Source of the DNA: Bacteroidales bacterium
GTDB taxonomy: Bacteria > Bacteroidota > Bacteroidia > Bacteroidales > Bacteroidaceae
NCBI GenBank assembly: GCA_004555425.1
Contig: SFID01000076.1
Span: 1-12,485, forward strand
Direction: 5' to 3'
DNA: 12,485 bases
Shown here: piece after piece, positions 1 through 7,792 of the stretch
Layout: each line of letters starts with the position of its first letter
How positions within the stretch are numbered: position 1 is the first letter of the stretch
The notes under the pieces: generated by a model
Told to the model about the DNA's origin: nothing
Databases searched by the model: none
What the model saw: the letters and a program-made list of their open reading frames with translations, nothing else
Program-made: the position numbers and the translations under genes

Positions 1-678
1 GAAATGCGCCAACAAATCTCCGCGTGGATTGCCGACCGTTGCGACAAGCGTGGACGTTATGCCCGTTGTCTCTTCGTTGACAAGAACGCGTTGCCCGACA
101 GCGCACCCGACAACATGTACCTCTCCCTCTGCGTCAACACGGTAGATGGGGATGCGTCACTCACGGCATTCGCTCTTGCATGTGTCGAAGCGGGCGCGAG
201 CTGGAATGAATCCACCACGATGAGCACGTTTGGGCTCGACGGTGCGTTGGATGAGGCGTTGTCCGACGAGGATCTTGAGACGGCGATTGAGAGCGGCATT
301 ATGGCCATTATGAAGCGGATAGACGGCGCGTTGTGCATCTGCAAAGATATCAACACCCGTGCGAAAAATAGCTCCATACCCGCCCAACTTGGTAAGAACA
401 GAGCCGTTCGCCTTGTCGAAACGTTGCGCAACACGCTACGTTCCTTGTGGGAAACCCAATACGCGGGCAAAGTCCACAACGACGAGACGGGGCGATTGCT
501 TTGGAAATCGAAGGTGTGCGAGGTCTTGAACGAATTTGTGGCGGGTCACGGCATCGAGCAATACGAATCGGACGACATCATCGTGGCGGCTGGCGAGAAG
601 TCGGATGAAGTCATTATGACCATTCCGCTTCAATTCATCGACAGTGCCGAACTCGTATACGTCAATCTCATTCTCTAA
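1..678 (+). CDS. Phage tail sheath protein, C-terminal part (XkdK-like), truncated by window start
   Basis: The sheath forms the contractile outer cylinder of the tail. The reading frame is open from base 1 (GAA, then an ATG at 4), so that ATG is very likely internal and the true start lies upstream; about 225 residues are visible. The motif order is that of sheath C-terminal domains. An LTAFALACVEAGASWNES segment comes first, the usual 'TAFVAGAEAG...N.S' element. A DLETAIESGIMA stretch and a DIN motif follow, then a basic GKNRAVRLVETL helix. Next is YAGKVHNDETGRLLWKS, matching the family's 'GKv.N...GR..fk'. The chain ends in D-D-I-I-V, a G-EKSDEVI strand and FIDSAELVYV, like the family 'pvDs.ekiyv' ending. 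It is followed after 18 bases by the tail tube gene, the standard partner. The domain call is confident from motifs; no database search was run. Confidence 0.9.
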   Translation, partial: EMRQQISAWIADRCDKRGRYARCLFVDKNALPDSAPDNMYLSLCVNTVDGDASLTAFALACVEAGASWNESTTMSTFGLDGALDEALSDEDLETAIESGIMAIMKRIDGALCICKDINTRAKNSSIPAQLGKNRAVRLVETLRNTLRSLWETQYAGKVHNDETGRLLWKSKVCEVLNEFVAGHGIEQYESDDIIVAAGEKSDEVIMTIPLQFIDSAELVYVNLIL

Positions 679-696
679 TCCATTAGGAGGTAAGAT

Positions 697-1182
697 ATGC
701 CATTAGTTAAAACTGTCACGTCGAACAACGTCATCCGTGGACGCGACGTATTGAATAGTAATTTGGGTACGGCATACATCGAGATAAACGGTCGTATGCG
801 TCGAATCTTTGAGTTGCGTAACATCAGCGCGACCGTCGAGATGGTCAAAGAGGATGTTATGCTCATCAACGACGTTATGTGCAAGCACAAATGCGTCGCG
901 GCTCGCGGGTCGGGTTCGTTTGAGATTTACACAGGCGTTCGCGATTATTCGACGATGATTCGCTCGTATATCAACACGCACCACGGCTTGTATTTCACCA
1001 TTACGTTCGAGATGTACGACCCAGAAAGTACGCGTGGGCGACGCAACGTCACGTTGTACGACTGCCTCATCGACCAACACATCTTGGGGATGTTGAACAC
1101 CGAAAACGGCATCTTGTCCGAAGAGATGGGATTCACGTTCGACGAGTACAACATTAACGAAGATTTCGTTGCATATCCTTAA
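697..1182 (+). CDS. Phage tail tube protein (XkdM-like)
   Basis: This 161-residue protein is predicted to form the inner tail tube through which DNA passes, stacked in rings inside the sheath. The ATG at 697 sits 6 bases after a clean AGGAGG (685-690). The N-terminal half has an early GRD motif and a strand-rich LGTAYIEINGRMRRIFEL stretch. This recalls the XkdM N-terminus, where a 'G..g.lflnGe....i' strand pair leads into the tube barrel. The strongest match is residues 110-155: STRGRRNVTLYDCLID, then a GILSEEMGFTFDEYNI ending. It mirrors the XkdM 'GRGTERVTLYDV...EEEVPFTFEDFDVPE' pattern. Length fits the family (roughly 145-160). Position directly after the sheath is diagnostic. Tube and sheath are needed in high copy, and a structured gap follows this gene. 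Confidence 0.9.
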   Translation: MPLVKTVTSNNVIRGRDVLNSNLGTAYIEINGRMRRIFELRNISATVEMVKEDVMLINDVMCKHKCVAARGSGSFEIYTGVRDYSTMIRSYINTHHGLYFTITFEMYDPESTRGRRNVTLYDCLIDQHILGMLNTENGILSEEMGFTFDEYNINEDFVAYP

Positions 1183-1303
1183 CGAGTAGGGTATAAGGGG
1201 TGGCGTAAGGCTGGCGGGACTCCGTAGTTACAAACCTTCGTTCGCGCGTAACCGCCGCCAGCACTTACACACCCACCAACCCCATAAGAGAAGAGAGAGT
1301 GAC
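1183..1303 (+). other. Noncoding gap with a long imperfect stem-loop
   Basis: All three forward frames are broken by stops, so this gap is not coding. It is the only sizeable gap in an otherwise tight operon. Arms pair as follows. GCTGGCGG at 1210-1217 pairs with CCGCCAGC at 1255-1262, eight perfect pairs. GTAAG at 1205-1209 pairs with CTTAC at 1264-1268, with one bulged A. GGGGT at 1197-1201 pairs with ACCCC at 1279-1283. Inside the loop, GTTAC at 1227-1231 can pair with GTAAC at 1248-1252. There is no U-run after the 3' arm (ATAAGAG follows), so it is not a typical intrinsic terminator. A processing site, an attenuating structure or a leader for the chaperone gene are possible; none is shown by sequence alone. 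Confidence 0.6.
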
Positions 1304-1726
1304 ATGTTATCAGAATTAGAGAGTCTTATTTCGACCGAAGTATCCAAAGCCAAAGCCATTTCGGAGCGAACGCACACCATCAAGTTGCCGCCCACGCCTC
1401 CGACGCGAGAAGCCTATTGGTACGACGATAAAGAGCTCACCATCCGCCCCATCACCACGCGACGCTTTTACGACCTTGTTGACCAATGCGCCTCGGCTGA
1501 CGGCACGACAGACCAAACCCAATTCATGTTTGAAGTCATCGGCGAATGTTTGGTCGATCCCAATCTCCAGAACCCAGAGTTGCAACGCGCTTTAGGCGTA
1601 GGCAACGCGCGTGAAGTTATAGAACGCATCTTCCCAGAGCCGTTCATCTTGCGTGACATCCGCGCGAGAATTGAGGATATCAGCGGATTCGGCACGACTG
1701 GGGTAGAGTTTCGAGAAAGTCCATAA
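1304..1726 (+). CDS. Tail assembly chaperone, short form (XkdN-like)
   Basis: This 140-residue product is predicted to coat the tape measure protein during tail assembly. It is absent from finished particles in well-studied relatives. The ATG at 1304 follows a purine-rich GAGAGAG at about 1292-1298, weaker than neighbouring ribosome sites. Residues 1-30 are polar and helical. A DDKELTIRPITTRRFYDLVDQC segment follows, resembling the XkdN/TAC_5 'G..ltirrpt..d.l.l...' entry. Then come a VIGECLVDPNLQNPELQ stretch and GVGNAREVIERIFPEPFIL. The end is an IEDISGFG motif, matching the family's 'i..LsGF' signature. Position between tube and tape measure is the canonical slot. The frame ends at TAA 1724-1726, while a second frame carries on with chaperone-like sequence, so two products are likely. 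Confidence 0.85.
   Translation: MLSELESLISTEVSKAKAISERTHTIKLPPTPPTREAYWYDDKELTIRPITTRRFYDLVDQCASADGTTDQTQFMFEVIGECLVDPNLQNPELQRALGVGNAREVIERIFPEPFILRDIRARIEDISGFGTTGVEFRESP
1706..1726 (+). promoter_or_regulatory. Probable programmed frameshift site in chaperone gene (+1, UUU-CGA)
   Basis: The zero frame reads GAG TTT CGA GAA AGT CCA TAA. The downstream frame is closed by TAG at 1704-1706, so the shift must occur between 1707 and the TAA at 1724. A +1 slip of tRNA-Phe from UUU (1709-1711) to UUC (1710-1712) keeps good pairing and gives GAG AAA GTC next. CGA as the stalled A-site codon would favour this. The layout resembles the UUU-CGU site of influenza PA-X. A -2 slip at GAA (1715-1717 to GAG 1713-1715) would reach the same frame and cannot be excluded. 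Confidence 0.6.
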
Positions 1727-1907
1727 TTTAATAGAGCACCGCCTTAAACGTCGCTATCTCGATGCGACTGTGCTATATGTTTGCTTGACGCAGTTCCACT
1801 GGAAGCCATCCGAAGTGTTGAAGATGGAGAATTGGGAGCTAGCAACAGTGATGGCAATAGCCGAGAAGTATGGCAAAGATATAGCGGCGGCATCCACGCC
1901 GCATTGA
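1713..1907 (+). CDS. Frameshifted C-terminal extension of the tail assembly chaperone
   Basis: This frame has no ATG and its first standard start-type codon (GTG) lies well inside the conserved-looking part, so it is best read as an extension reached by frameshift. With a slip after Phe136 it adds 64 residues, EKVHNLIEHRLKRRYLD onward, and ends at TGA 1905-1907. The fused product would be 200 residues. The added part contains an FHWKPSEVLKMENWELA segment and an AIAEKYGKDIAAA helix. This is like the second chaperone domain of contractile and siphovirus tails, where an aromatic 'W.P..v..lp..e......' stretch is common. In other phages this longer form links tape measure and tube subunits at a low ratio to the short form. 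The tape measure ATG lies 16 bases on. Functional assignment is inferred from position and architecture. Confidence 0.7.
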   Translation, partial: EKVHNLIEHRLKRRYLDATVLYVCLTQFHWKPSEVLKMENWELATVMAIAEKYGKDIAAASTPH

Positions 1908-1923
1908 TACGGAAGGTAGCGAT

Positions 1924-4900
1924 ATGGTCGGTGATTCAACACGCGGATTTACAACGCAAAAACGCCTAGAGCTATATATCCTCGAAGCTGAGAGCAGAGC
2001 CTCCAAAAAAGAGGCGGATAAAGCAAAAGGCAAAGGAACGGGCGGCAGTGGTAGTCTCAAAGCCGCCGTTCAGCCCGCCCCCAACGGCACAAACGTCGAT
2101 GCGGGTAAAGTAGCACGCGCCACAGGATTGCCGCCAGAACAAGCGGTCGCTGTATCAAATGCGGCGGCGGCCAATGCCGCAGAGAAATTGCGCCGCAAGC
2201 GCGAGGCGTTCATCTCGAAACGCAACAAAGACGCCCAACGCGCATATAGGGCATTAGATCGGTTTGCGGCTCGATCCCGCCAAGCGGGGACGTTGAGCAA
2301 GCCCGTGCGAGGGCGCACCTTTAGGGGCAACATCTCATACCGTAGCGGTGTCGCCAAACGCGCACTACAGAAGCGTGCTGAGGTTAGTGAGTTTATACGT
2401 CCATCCATACCGCAGTGGGCGTCGAAGTACTCGTTCGACGTACCTCTAGATGTCGCCCTACCCTTCAATCGCGGGAAGATATCCGACGTATACCAACAAT
2501 TATCTTACAGGAAGCACGACGGTAGCCGAACTGAGCGAGTCGCCCACATGGATCGCCTGCGTCGATATGGCGAACACTTAGGCGTGCCGCACGGGTTGGG
2601 AACTGGACTTGAGGCACGCCGATCGCGTTTCCAACCCGAGGGTTACGACTTCCAACGTTACTTGCAGTATAACAACGTCACGCCCGAGAATTTCGACGAT
2701 GCGGCACGTGCCTACATCTACAATTTACGCCAACGTCGCTGGGATGAGGCGATGCGCGTGGAGATGGATGGTTTTCTCAGAAAGAAAGCCCCCACACCTC
2801 CCGCAGGGTTCAAACCGTCGCCTATACCAGAGTTTGAGATACCCGCGTGGATCAAAGAGATGCGCGAGGCTGGTCGACTCGCCCAAGCCGCTCAAGCGGC
2901 ACGCGCAGCGCAAGCCGCGGCAGAGGTTGCTGGTAGCCCAATCGCTACGACAGCGGCCACAGTCGTCGCGAGTGCAGGCGCGGATGGTGGGCGGCGAGTG
3001 CCGTATGTTGGACCGACGGAGCCGTTCCATACGCCAACACGCACACCACAACCGCCACAGGGCCCTCTGGGATTGATGTTCAATCGTCGCACGCACTCGT
3101 ATCAAGGTTATATGTCGAGCGAGTTGGCCGCCAATGCCGTGACGGAGATTAAGGATACCGACCATCTGACCAAGCTGATCGCCGACCGCGCCGCGGAGTT
3201 ACGGTCGAAAAACGCGGTGTCGCGTTTGAGCACGGGCGAGCCGATTAACACAAACATCAATCTCTCGAAAGACCAGATGGATGCGTTCGGTCGCGCGATG
3301 AACTCAGCTCTCCTACAGGACACACCAGCCGCCCGCAACGCGGCGTTGTGGAAGTTGGACAAGCAGATGGGTGTGGCGGAACGCACACTCGACAAAGCGA
3401 GACGGATGGAGGCGGCCAGGCTCGACCCATACGGCATGGGTACCTACGACGGGCTGTCTGTCATCGATCCGAAAATGCGCCGCGATATGTACACGATGGC
3501 GAAGTCGATCGGGTCGAAACAGGATATGGCCTTTATCGAGAATTTCGACCCACAGGCGGTCGATGCCGCCGCTCTCCAGCGCCGCTACTCCCGCATTATG
3601 TCTCGGTACAAATCCCTCGATGCGCAAAATCCGCGTTCGGGATACGGCACATATCTCGACGGCTCACTCCTCACGTCGGGTAAAGGTGACGTGGCGGATT
3701 GGATACAACGTGCGAGACGGGCCGGTGTGGACGCTAGCCTCATCAGCCGTTACACGGATATGGCTACCGAGAAAGGCGTCACCACGGATACGGGGCGAAC
3801 CTTTTACGACTACACGAAAGAGCGTCCGCAGCTCAAACACCTCATTCGCGCGACAGAACAAGCGAGCCGTCGCGTCGATAGCCTCACCAAAGCGACTGAC
3901 AAGAGCCGACAAGTATTTGATGACGTGATGAGCGGCAAAGGCCTACTCAAACGCGGGATTCAGGGTAAGTTCGACTCCTCGGGGCTTGTGCGCGAGTACG
4001 CCAAAGCGATGAAAGCCCAGCGCATTTTGGGGATGGTATCTGGCACGGAGGAGAGTGCGCGTGTAGGCGAATTTACACGAGCGGCGCGCGACATTAGAAC
4101 GGCGACGAAGTACAATCAGCTTGCAGGCGAGTTGGAGCGGGCGGCCAGACGCGCACGCGCGAACATAAAGCTGGAAGAGAATGTAGATGCGTTACAGCGA
4201 GAGGGATTGCTATCGGAGCAATCCGCCGCCGCACACCGCACCCGACTGCGCAAAAAGGCGCAAGCGCAAGAGTTGCGCGCGCATAGATGGGAGGTCAACA
4301 GGGATGCGTTCATGTACAGCCTTACAGGCCGACCGATCGACACGTCGCAGGGCTTCTTCAAAGGTGTGAAATCAGCCGCTGGACAAGCGGGTTCCGACTT
4401 CGGTAAGATGTTCAAGTTTAACAAGGTGAACTTGGCTATGGCTATCTTCGAAGGCGTGATGAAGGCGTTTCGGGCGTGGATGACGCTCGCCAGATTCGGC
4501 TCGATGTTCACCGCCGTCGGCATCGGCGCCACCGCTATGGGCGCCCGCGCATTGATGAAAACGTCGGATGAGTACACCAACCGACAAAACCTCTACAACT
4601 TCGCTCTTCCAGAAAACCTCCGTGGTGAACGCTCGTTCCAACAATTTGAGGATATGGCGTATGTTAGGGGTAGAGGGTTGCGCCAAAGCACATCTACGTG
4701 GTCGTCTGGTGTGATGGAGCTCGCCAACGCAGTCGCATCCGCCACGGACGCAAGCGGACGCCAACTCATCTCCAACATGGATCAAGTCATCACCATGTAC
4801 GAGAACTTGTCCCGTATGCAAAAGTTGGCGGGTACGAGCGAGGCGGATTTCAAGGGTGTTATGATTCAGGTCTTGCAGGGTATCGGTAAAGGCAAGCTCG

Positions 4901-6195
4901 ATATGCAAGACATCAAGCCAATTCTCAACCGCTCGGGTGCTTTTGCAGACTTGTTGGCACGTGGCGTCTTTGGATTGAAAGGTCGCGGCGACTTGTACAC
5001 GAAGTTGGATGAGGGGCGTGGGGATAGAAGCAAAGGCTTGACGGCGGAACGCCTCATCTCGGGTCTACTCTCCACTGAGTTGACGAAAAACTTAGACAAC
5101 CTGTTCCGCAAAACAGCACGCACTTGGGCGGATGTTGGCGAGATTATGAAGTCGGATATCGGACGCGCTCTTCTCCCGCTTATCGGCGGCGCGTCTGCCG
5201 CTGGGAATGGCGGGATTGGCGACCTCCTGACTAGCATAACAGGTGCCATCGCCGACAGCACGTTGGGTGATGACATTAAGAATTGGATTGAAACCCGCCT
5301 GATGCACGTGATTGACGGACAAGGCGGGTTGCGTGGCGCGATCGAGACGTGCGTCAACGCCGTCGGCGCGTTGGGGCTAGGACTTGCGGCGGGGGCGAAG
5401 GTTTGCATTTCCGCCCTCAATGGGTTCGTCACAGCGCTGACCTATGTTATGCAGGCTATTGACGCGATTACACCTGGCGAGCTGGTACCTGTAACGATGA
5501 AGGATATCCAACGCCAGCACGGATGGACGGATGAGCAAGCCCTTAAATTAGCTGATCCACGTTATTACAGAGTGATTCCAGATACGAAACGGGCTAGGAA
5601 ACCTGGCGATGTTGTTACAGACAGATACTCCGATCGTAGTATGGGCATGGCAGTTGTGTTCAATCCAAACAACAAGGCGTACACCAGTGAATCCGAGATG
5701 CAGGAGTTGTTTGACAATTACGGCTTCTTTTCGGGTGATAGAAACGACTTTCTACGAGCGCAGATTAAAACGTTGCAGTCCGACGCGAGGTCGTATGTGT
5801 ACAAAGAACTGCGCGGTAGAATATCCAATGCTCAAGATATCGTCAATCAGATGTCTACTGGCGCAGTCGATCTCTTAGACGCTTTGGCTAAATGGAAGTC
5901 TGGAGATAAGAACCCCGAAGCCGCACCGTTGGCGTCCGACAATGTGGCGTTGAGTGCGGCGGTGCAAACAGCCGCCAACACCGCCGCCATCAAACATAAC
6001 ACGGCGAAGGCGACAGAGGTGCAGATTGCCCTTCTCAAGCAGGTGGCGGGTCGCGCCGTCGTCAACCGCATCACGAACGTGCGCCCCAACATCGTCGCCA
6101 ATGTTGGTAGTATAAAGAGCGGTGCGGATTTGGATGAAGTAATGAAGCGACTTGAGGTTGCGACTGCAAGCGCGGTTGCGGGATATGCGTACTAG
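1924..6195 (+). CDS. Tail tape measure protein (XkdO-like)
   Basis: This 1423-residue protein is predicted to sit in the tube lumen and set tail length. The ATG at 1924 follows GGAAGG at 1911-1916. The N-terminus (1-120) is basic and low in complexity. Residues 320-345 are an Ala/Gln-rich run and about 350-380 are Pro-rich, likely flexible. Residues 385-840 are polar and helical. A hydrophobic stretch at about 851-882 (WMTLARFGSMF onward) leads into a tape-measure domain at about 900-1020. Its core, QVLQGIGKGKLDMQDIKPIL then GAFADLLARGVFG, matches the family's 'Q..skGKv..eELr..l...GAf..la'. A second hydrophobic stretch lies at 1140-1180. The last 85 residues, with NTAAIKHNTAKA, GRAVVNRIT and SGADLDEVMKRLE, match the usual C-terminal end. 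No peptidase or lysozyme motif was recognised. At about 0.15 nm per residue the tail would be near 210 nm. Confidence 0.92.
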   Translation: MVGDSTRGFTTQKRLELYILEAESRASKKEADKAKGKGTGGSGSLKAAVQPAPNGTNVDAGKVARATGLPPEQAVAVSNAAAANAAEKLRRKREAFISKRNKDAQRAYRALDRFAARSRQAGTLSKPVRGRTFRGNISYRSGVAKRALQKRAEVSEFIRPSIPQWASKYSFDVPLDVALPFNRGKISDVYQQLSYRKHDGSRTERVAHMDRLRRYGEHLGVPHGLGTGLEARRSRFQPEGYDFQRYLQYNNVTPENFDDAARAYIYNLRQRRWDEAMRVEMDGFLRKKAPTPPAGFKPSPIPEFEIPAWIKEMREAGRLAQAAQAARAAQAAAEVAGSPIATTAATVVASAGADGGRRVPYVGPTEPFHTPTRTPQPPQGPLGLMFNRRTHSYQGYMSSELAANAVTEIKDTDHLTKLIADRAAELRSKNAVSRLSTGEPINTNINLSKDQMDAFGRAMNSALLQDTPAARNAALWKLDKQMGVAERTLDKARRMEAARLDPYGMGTYDGLSVIDPKMRRDMYTMAKSIGSKQDMAFIENFDPQAVDAAALQRRYSRIMSRYKSLDAQNPRSGYGTYLDGSLLTSGKGDVADWIQRARRAGVDASLISRYTDMATEKGVTTDTGRTFYDYTKERPQLKHLIRATEQASRRVDSLTKATDKSRQVFDDVMSGKGLLKRGIQGKFDSSGLVREYAKAMKAQRILGMVSGTEESARVGEFTRAARDIRTATKYNQLAGELERAARRARANIKLEENVDALQREGLLSEQSAAAHRTRLRKKAQAQELRAHRWEVNRDAFMYSLTGRPIDTSQGFFKGVKSAAGQAGSDFGKMFKFNKVNLAMAIFEGVMKAFRAWMTLARFGSMFTAVGIGATAMGARALMKTSDEYTNRQNLYNFALPENLRGERSFQQFEDMAYVRGRGLRQSTSTWSSGVMELANAVASATDASGRQLISNMDQVITMYENLSRMQKLAGTSEADFKGVMIQVLQGIGKGKLDMQDIKPILNRSGAFADLLARGVFGLKGRGDLYTKLDEGRGDRSKGLTAERLISGLLSTELTKNLDNLFRKTARTWADVGEIMKSDIGRALLPLIGGASAAGNGGIGDLLTSITGAIADSTLGDDIKNWIETRLMHVIDGQGGLRGAIETCVNAVGALGLGLAAGAKVCISALNGFVTALTYVMQAIDAITPGELVPVTMKDIQRQHGWTDEQALKLADPRYYRVIPDTKRARKPGDVVTDRYSDRSMGMAVVFNPNNKAYTSESEMQELFDNYGFFSGDRNDFLRAQIKTLQSDARSYVYKELRGRISNAQDIVNQMSTGAVDLLDALAKWKSGDKNPEAAPLASDNVALSAAVQTAANTAAIKHNTAKATEVQIALLKQVAGRAVVNRITNVRPNIVANVGSIKSGADLDEVMKRLEVATASAVAGYAY

Positions 6196-6213
6196 AGGAG
6201 AGGATAAAGAGAT

Positions 6214-7788
6214 ATGGGAGCGAACACACACAGCTGGCTCGTGTTAGAGCCGTATGACAACAACATACCAACTAACTTGCGCAAACAGTACGAGGCGTTT
6301 GGATGGAAGATTCACATCCCAGTCTCACCGAAATCCTTAACGCACGAGCGGGATGCCGAACACGCGGAGGTCTACGGTATCGCTAAGGGCGGCATGTTGC
6401 AGCGCAACTTGCCAAAACTGTGGCACACGCGCATCGAATCGTATTTGCCCGCACACCTATTCGAGCGGGTGTTCCACCAGAGATGGGACGGCGATGACGG
6501 CTACTCGCAACAAGATTGGATCGACTACATCAATCTACTCATGCAGAACAAACAACCGTTGAAGATGTGGCATGAGGACACACCGCACCTGCGCCTCAAA
6601 CACATGTGCACGGATTGGTGCATTCGCCATTGGGAATACAAGCTACTACCCCACGACGACATCGACTTTGTACTAGACTTGATTGAATGGAAAGAGCCGA
6701 AAGTCATATTGGGCGAGGTCGTTGTCAACGCCACGGAGGAGAACGAGCCGCCGAAGAAAAAGGTGGAGGGTGGCGGCGTCCATCTTCTCGCCTTTGGTAG
6801 TTACGACGACAGATGTGTGGAGTTGGGTCGGGTGTATGCCGACGACATAGGTGGATACGCCACTACACCGACGGGGCTGGAGTTCGGGTACAAGAATCTC
6901 GCCGACCTGAAAAAGATATTGAAGACAGCCGCTACGAATTGGAAAGAGCTAGCGTCTAAGGATATGGTAATGTCCGGATTCAAACCACACACCAGCGAGC
7001 CTATGAACGTGACGTTCCTGGGCGCGAGTGCGAGTGGCTACACCATGACCGTCAACCTCACGGCCATTGTCTCTGGCCAAGGACAACTCGACCCGTACGG
7101 CGCGAAGATTATCGCCTCGCAACTGAAACCGCAAATCGGCGCGTATGCGGAAAAGGCGTTGGATAAAGTTATCGGCAACGGTAAGAAACGCCCTAACGCC
7201 TTTGTGCGCAAAGTCAACGTCACGTTGGGTGCGGATATGTCCATGCCGAAAGAAGGCGGCGCCTCACTCGGCAGTCAATCCGTCGCCCAAAAGAGTAAGC
7301 GGGCGGGATGGGTGAGAGAGAGCCACTTGTGGTGGGACGCGTGGTGCGACAAGTTGTCATCTCGTAGCGACTTCACCCACGCACCCGCGTCCCGCACAAA
7401 GACAACCGTGACGCGGATCGACGCGGGCGGTCACACGATCGATTACACCGTCGAGTTTGTGTTTACCCCCAAAGTGATTTACAAGACGATGTACAAGTTG
7501 CGTCCGACGGGCGGTCGGGATAGAGATATGGTGTACACCAAGAGCCAAAGTTGGCTCACCCCGAAAGAGAACACCATCAAAGCCTCTTACAAGTACTACC
7601 TCAAGACGGTGGCCATCGAGGAGGATAAGAAGGTGGCAGGACTCAACGTGGAGAGAAAAGATGCCGCGGCGCTGGAGGCACAATCTGCCGCCGCCGCATC
7701 GTCAGCCGCGAGGGGCGACGCGACTCCCAACGCAACGACGACGGGCGAGAAGCGGATTCGCGCAATCGTCCTAGAAGGAGGGAAGTAA
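6214..7788 (+). CDS. Enlarged XkdP-like baseplate/tail hub-adapter protein
   Basis: The 524-residue product starts at ATG 6214 after GAGGAGAGG (6195-6203), 18 bases past the tape measure stop. Residues about 25-165 match the XkdP front domain. WKIHIPVSPKSL corresponds to 'f.vNPeelt', followed by VYGIAKGGMLQRNLPKLWH, like 'v.v.glGei...k...l.e'. Then come ESYLPAHLFERVF, a DWIDYINLLMQNKQPLKMW helix and a DIDFVLDLIEWKEPK strand, like 'i.i.sf.w.e..gd..y...l.eyr'. PBSX XkdP is about 235 residues and ends in a LysM domain; here no LysM 'GDTLW.IA..yyG' pattern is visible. A Glu/Pro/Lys-rich linker (about 168-190) instead leads into a strand-rich region of unknown function (about 190-465). The protein ends in an Ala/Thr-rich, probably disordered tail. 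XkdP is thought to join the tube end to the hub. The front domain call is good; the rest is unassigned. Confidence 0.75.
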   Translation: MGANTHSWLVLEPYDNNIPTNLRKQYEAFGWKIHIPVSPKSLTHERDAEHAEVYGIAKGGMLQRNLPKLWHTRIESYLPAHLFERVFHQRWDGDDGYSQQDWIDYINLLMQNKQPLKMWHEDTPHLRLKHMCTDWCIRHWEYKLLPHDDIDFVLDLIEWKEPKVILGEVVVNATEENEPPKKKVEGGGVHLLAFGSYDDRCVELGRVYADDIGGYATTPTGLEFGYKNLADLKKILKTAATNWKELASKDMVMSGFKPHTSEPMNVTFLGASASGYTMTVNLTAIVSGQGQLDPYGAKIIASQLKPQIGAYAEKALDKVIGNGKKRPNAFVRKVNVTLGADMSMPKEGGASLGSQSVAQKSKRAGWVRESHLWWDAWCDKLSSRSDFTHAPASRTKTTVTRIDAGGHTIDYTVEFVFTPKVIYKTMYKLRPTGGRDRDMVYTKSQSWLTPKENTIKASYKYYLKTVAIEEDKKVAGLNVERKDAAALEAQSAAAASSAARGDATPNATTTGEKRIRAIVLEGGK

Positions 7789-7792
7789 GCGT

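Noticed and set aside
1169..1197. Promoter-like TTGCAT, 17 bases, TATAAG
   Set aside because: The -10 box is good but the -35 box matches only half of the consensus, and the boxes lie mostly within the tube gene end. Too weak to list as a promoter without transcript data.
1197..1283. Intrinsic terminator
   Set aside because: The stem is long but interrupted, the loop is large and no U-run follows, so termination is not supported.
1781..1969. Plus-strand frame starting TTG, across the chaperone-tape measure junction
   Set aside because: It competes with the chaperone extension, which has sensible protein content and is in another frame; no ribosome site precedes it.
2881..2940. DNA repeat array in the Ala/Gln-rich region of the tape measure gene
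   Set aside because: The repetition is at the protein level (AQAA-like units) with varied codons, so it is low-complexity protein rather than a DNA repeat element.
3371..3928. Plus-strand frame (185 residues) inside the tape measure gene
   Set aside because: Ser/Arg/Thr-biased shadow of the tape measure frame, with no ribosome site and no family match.
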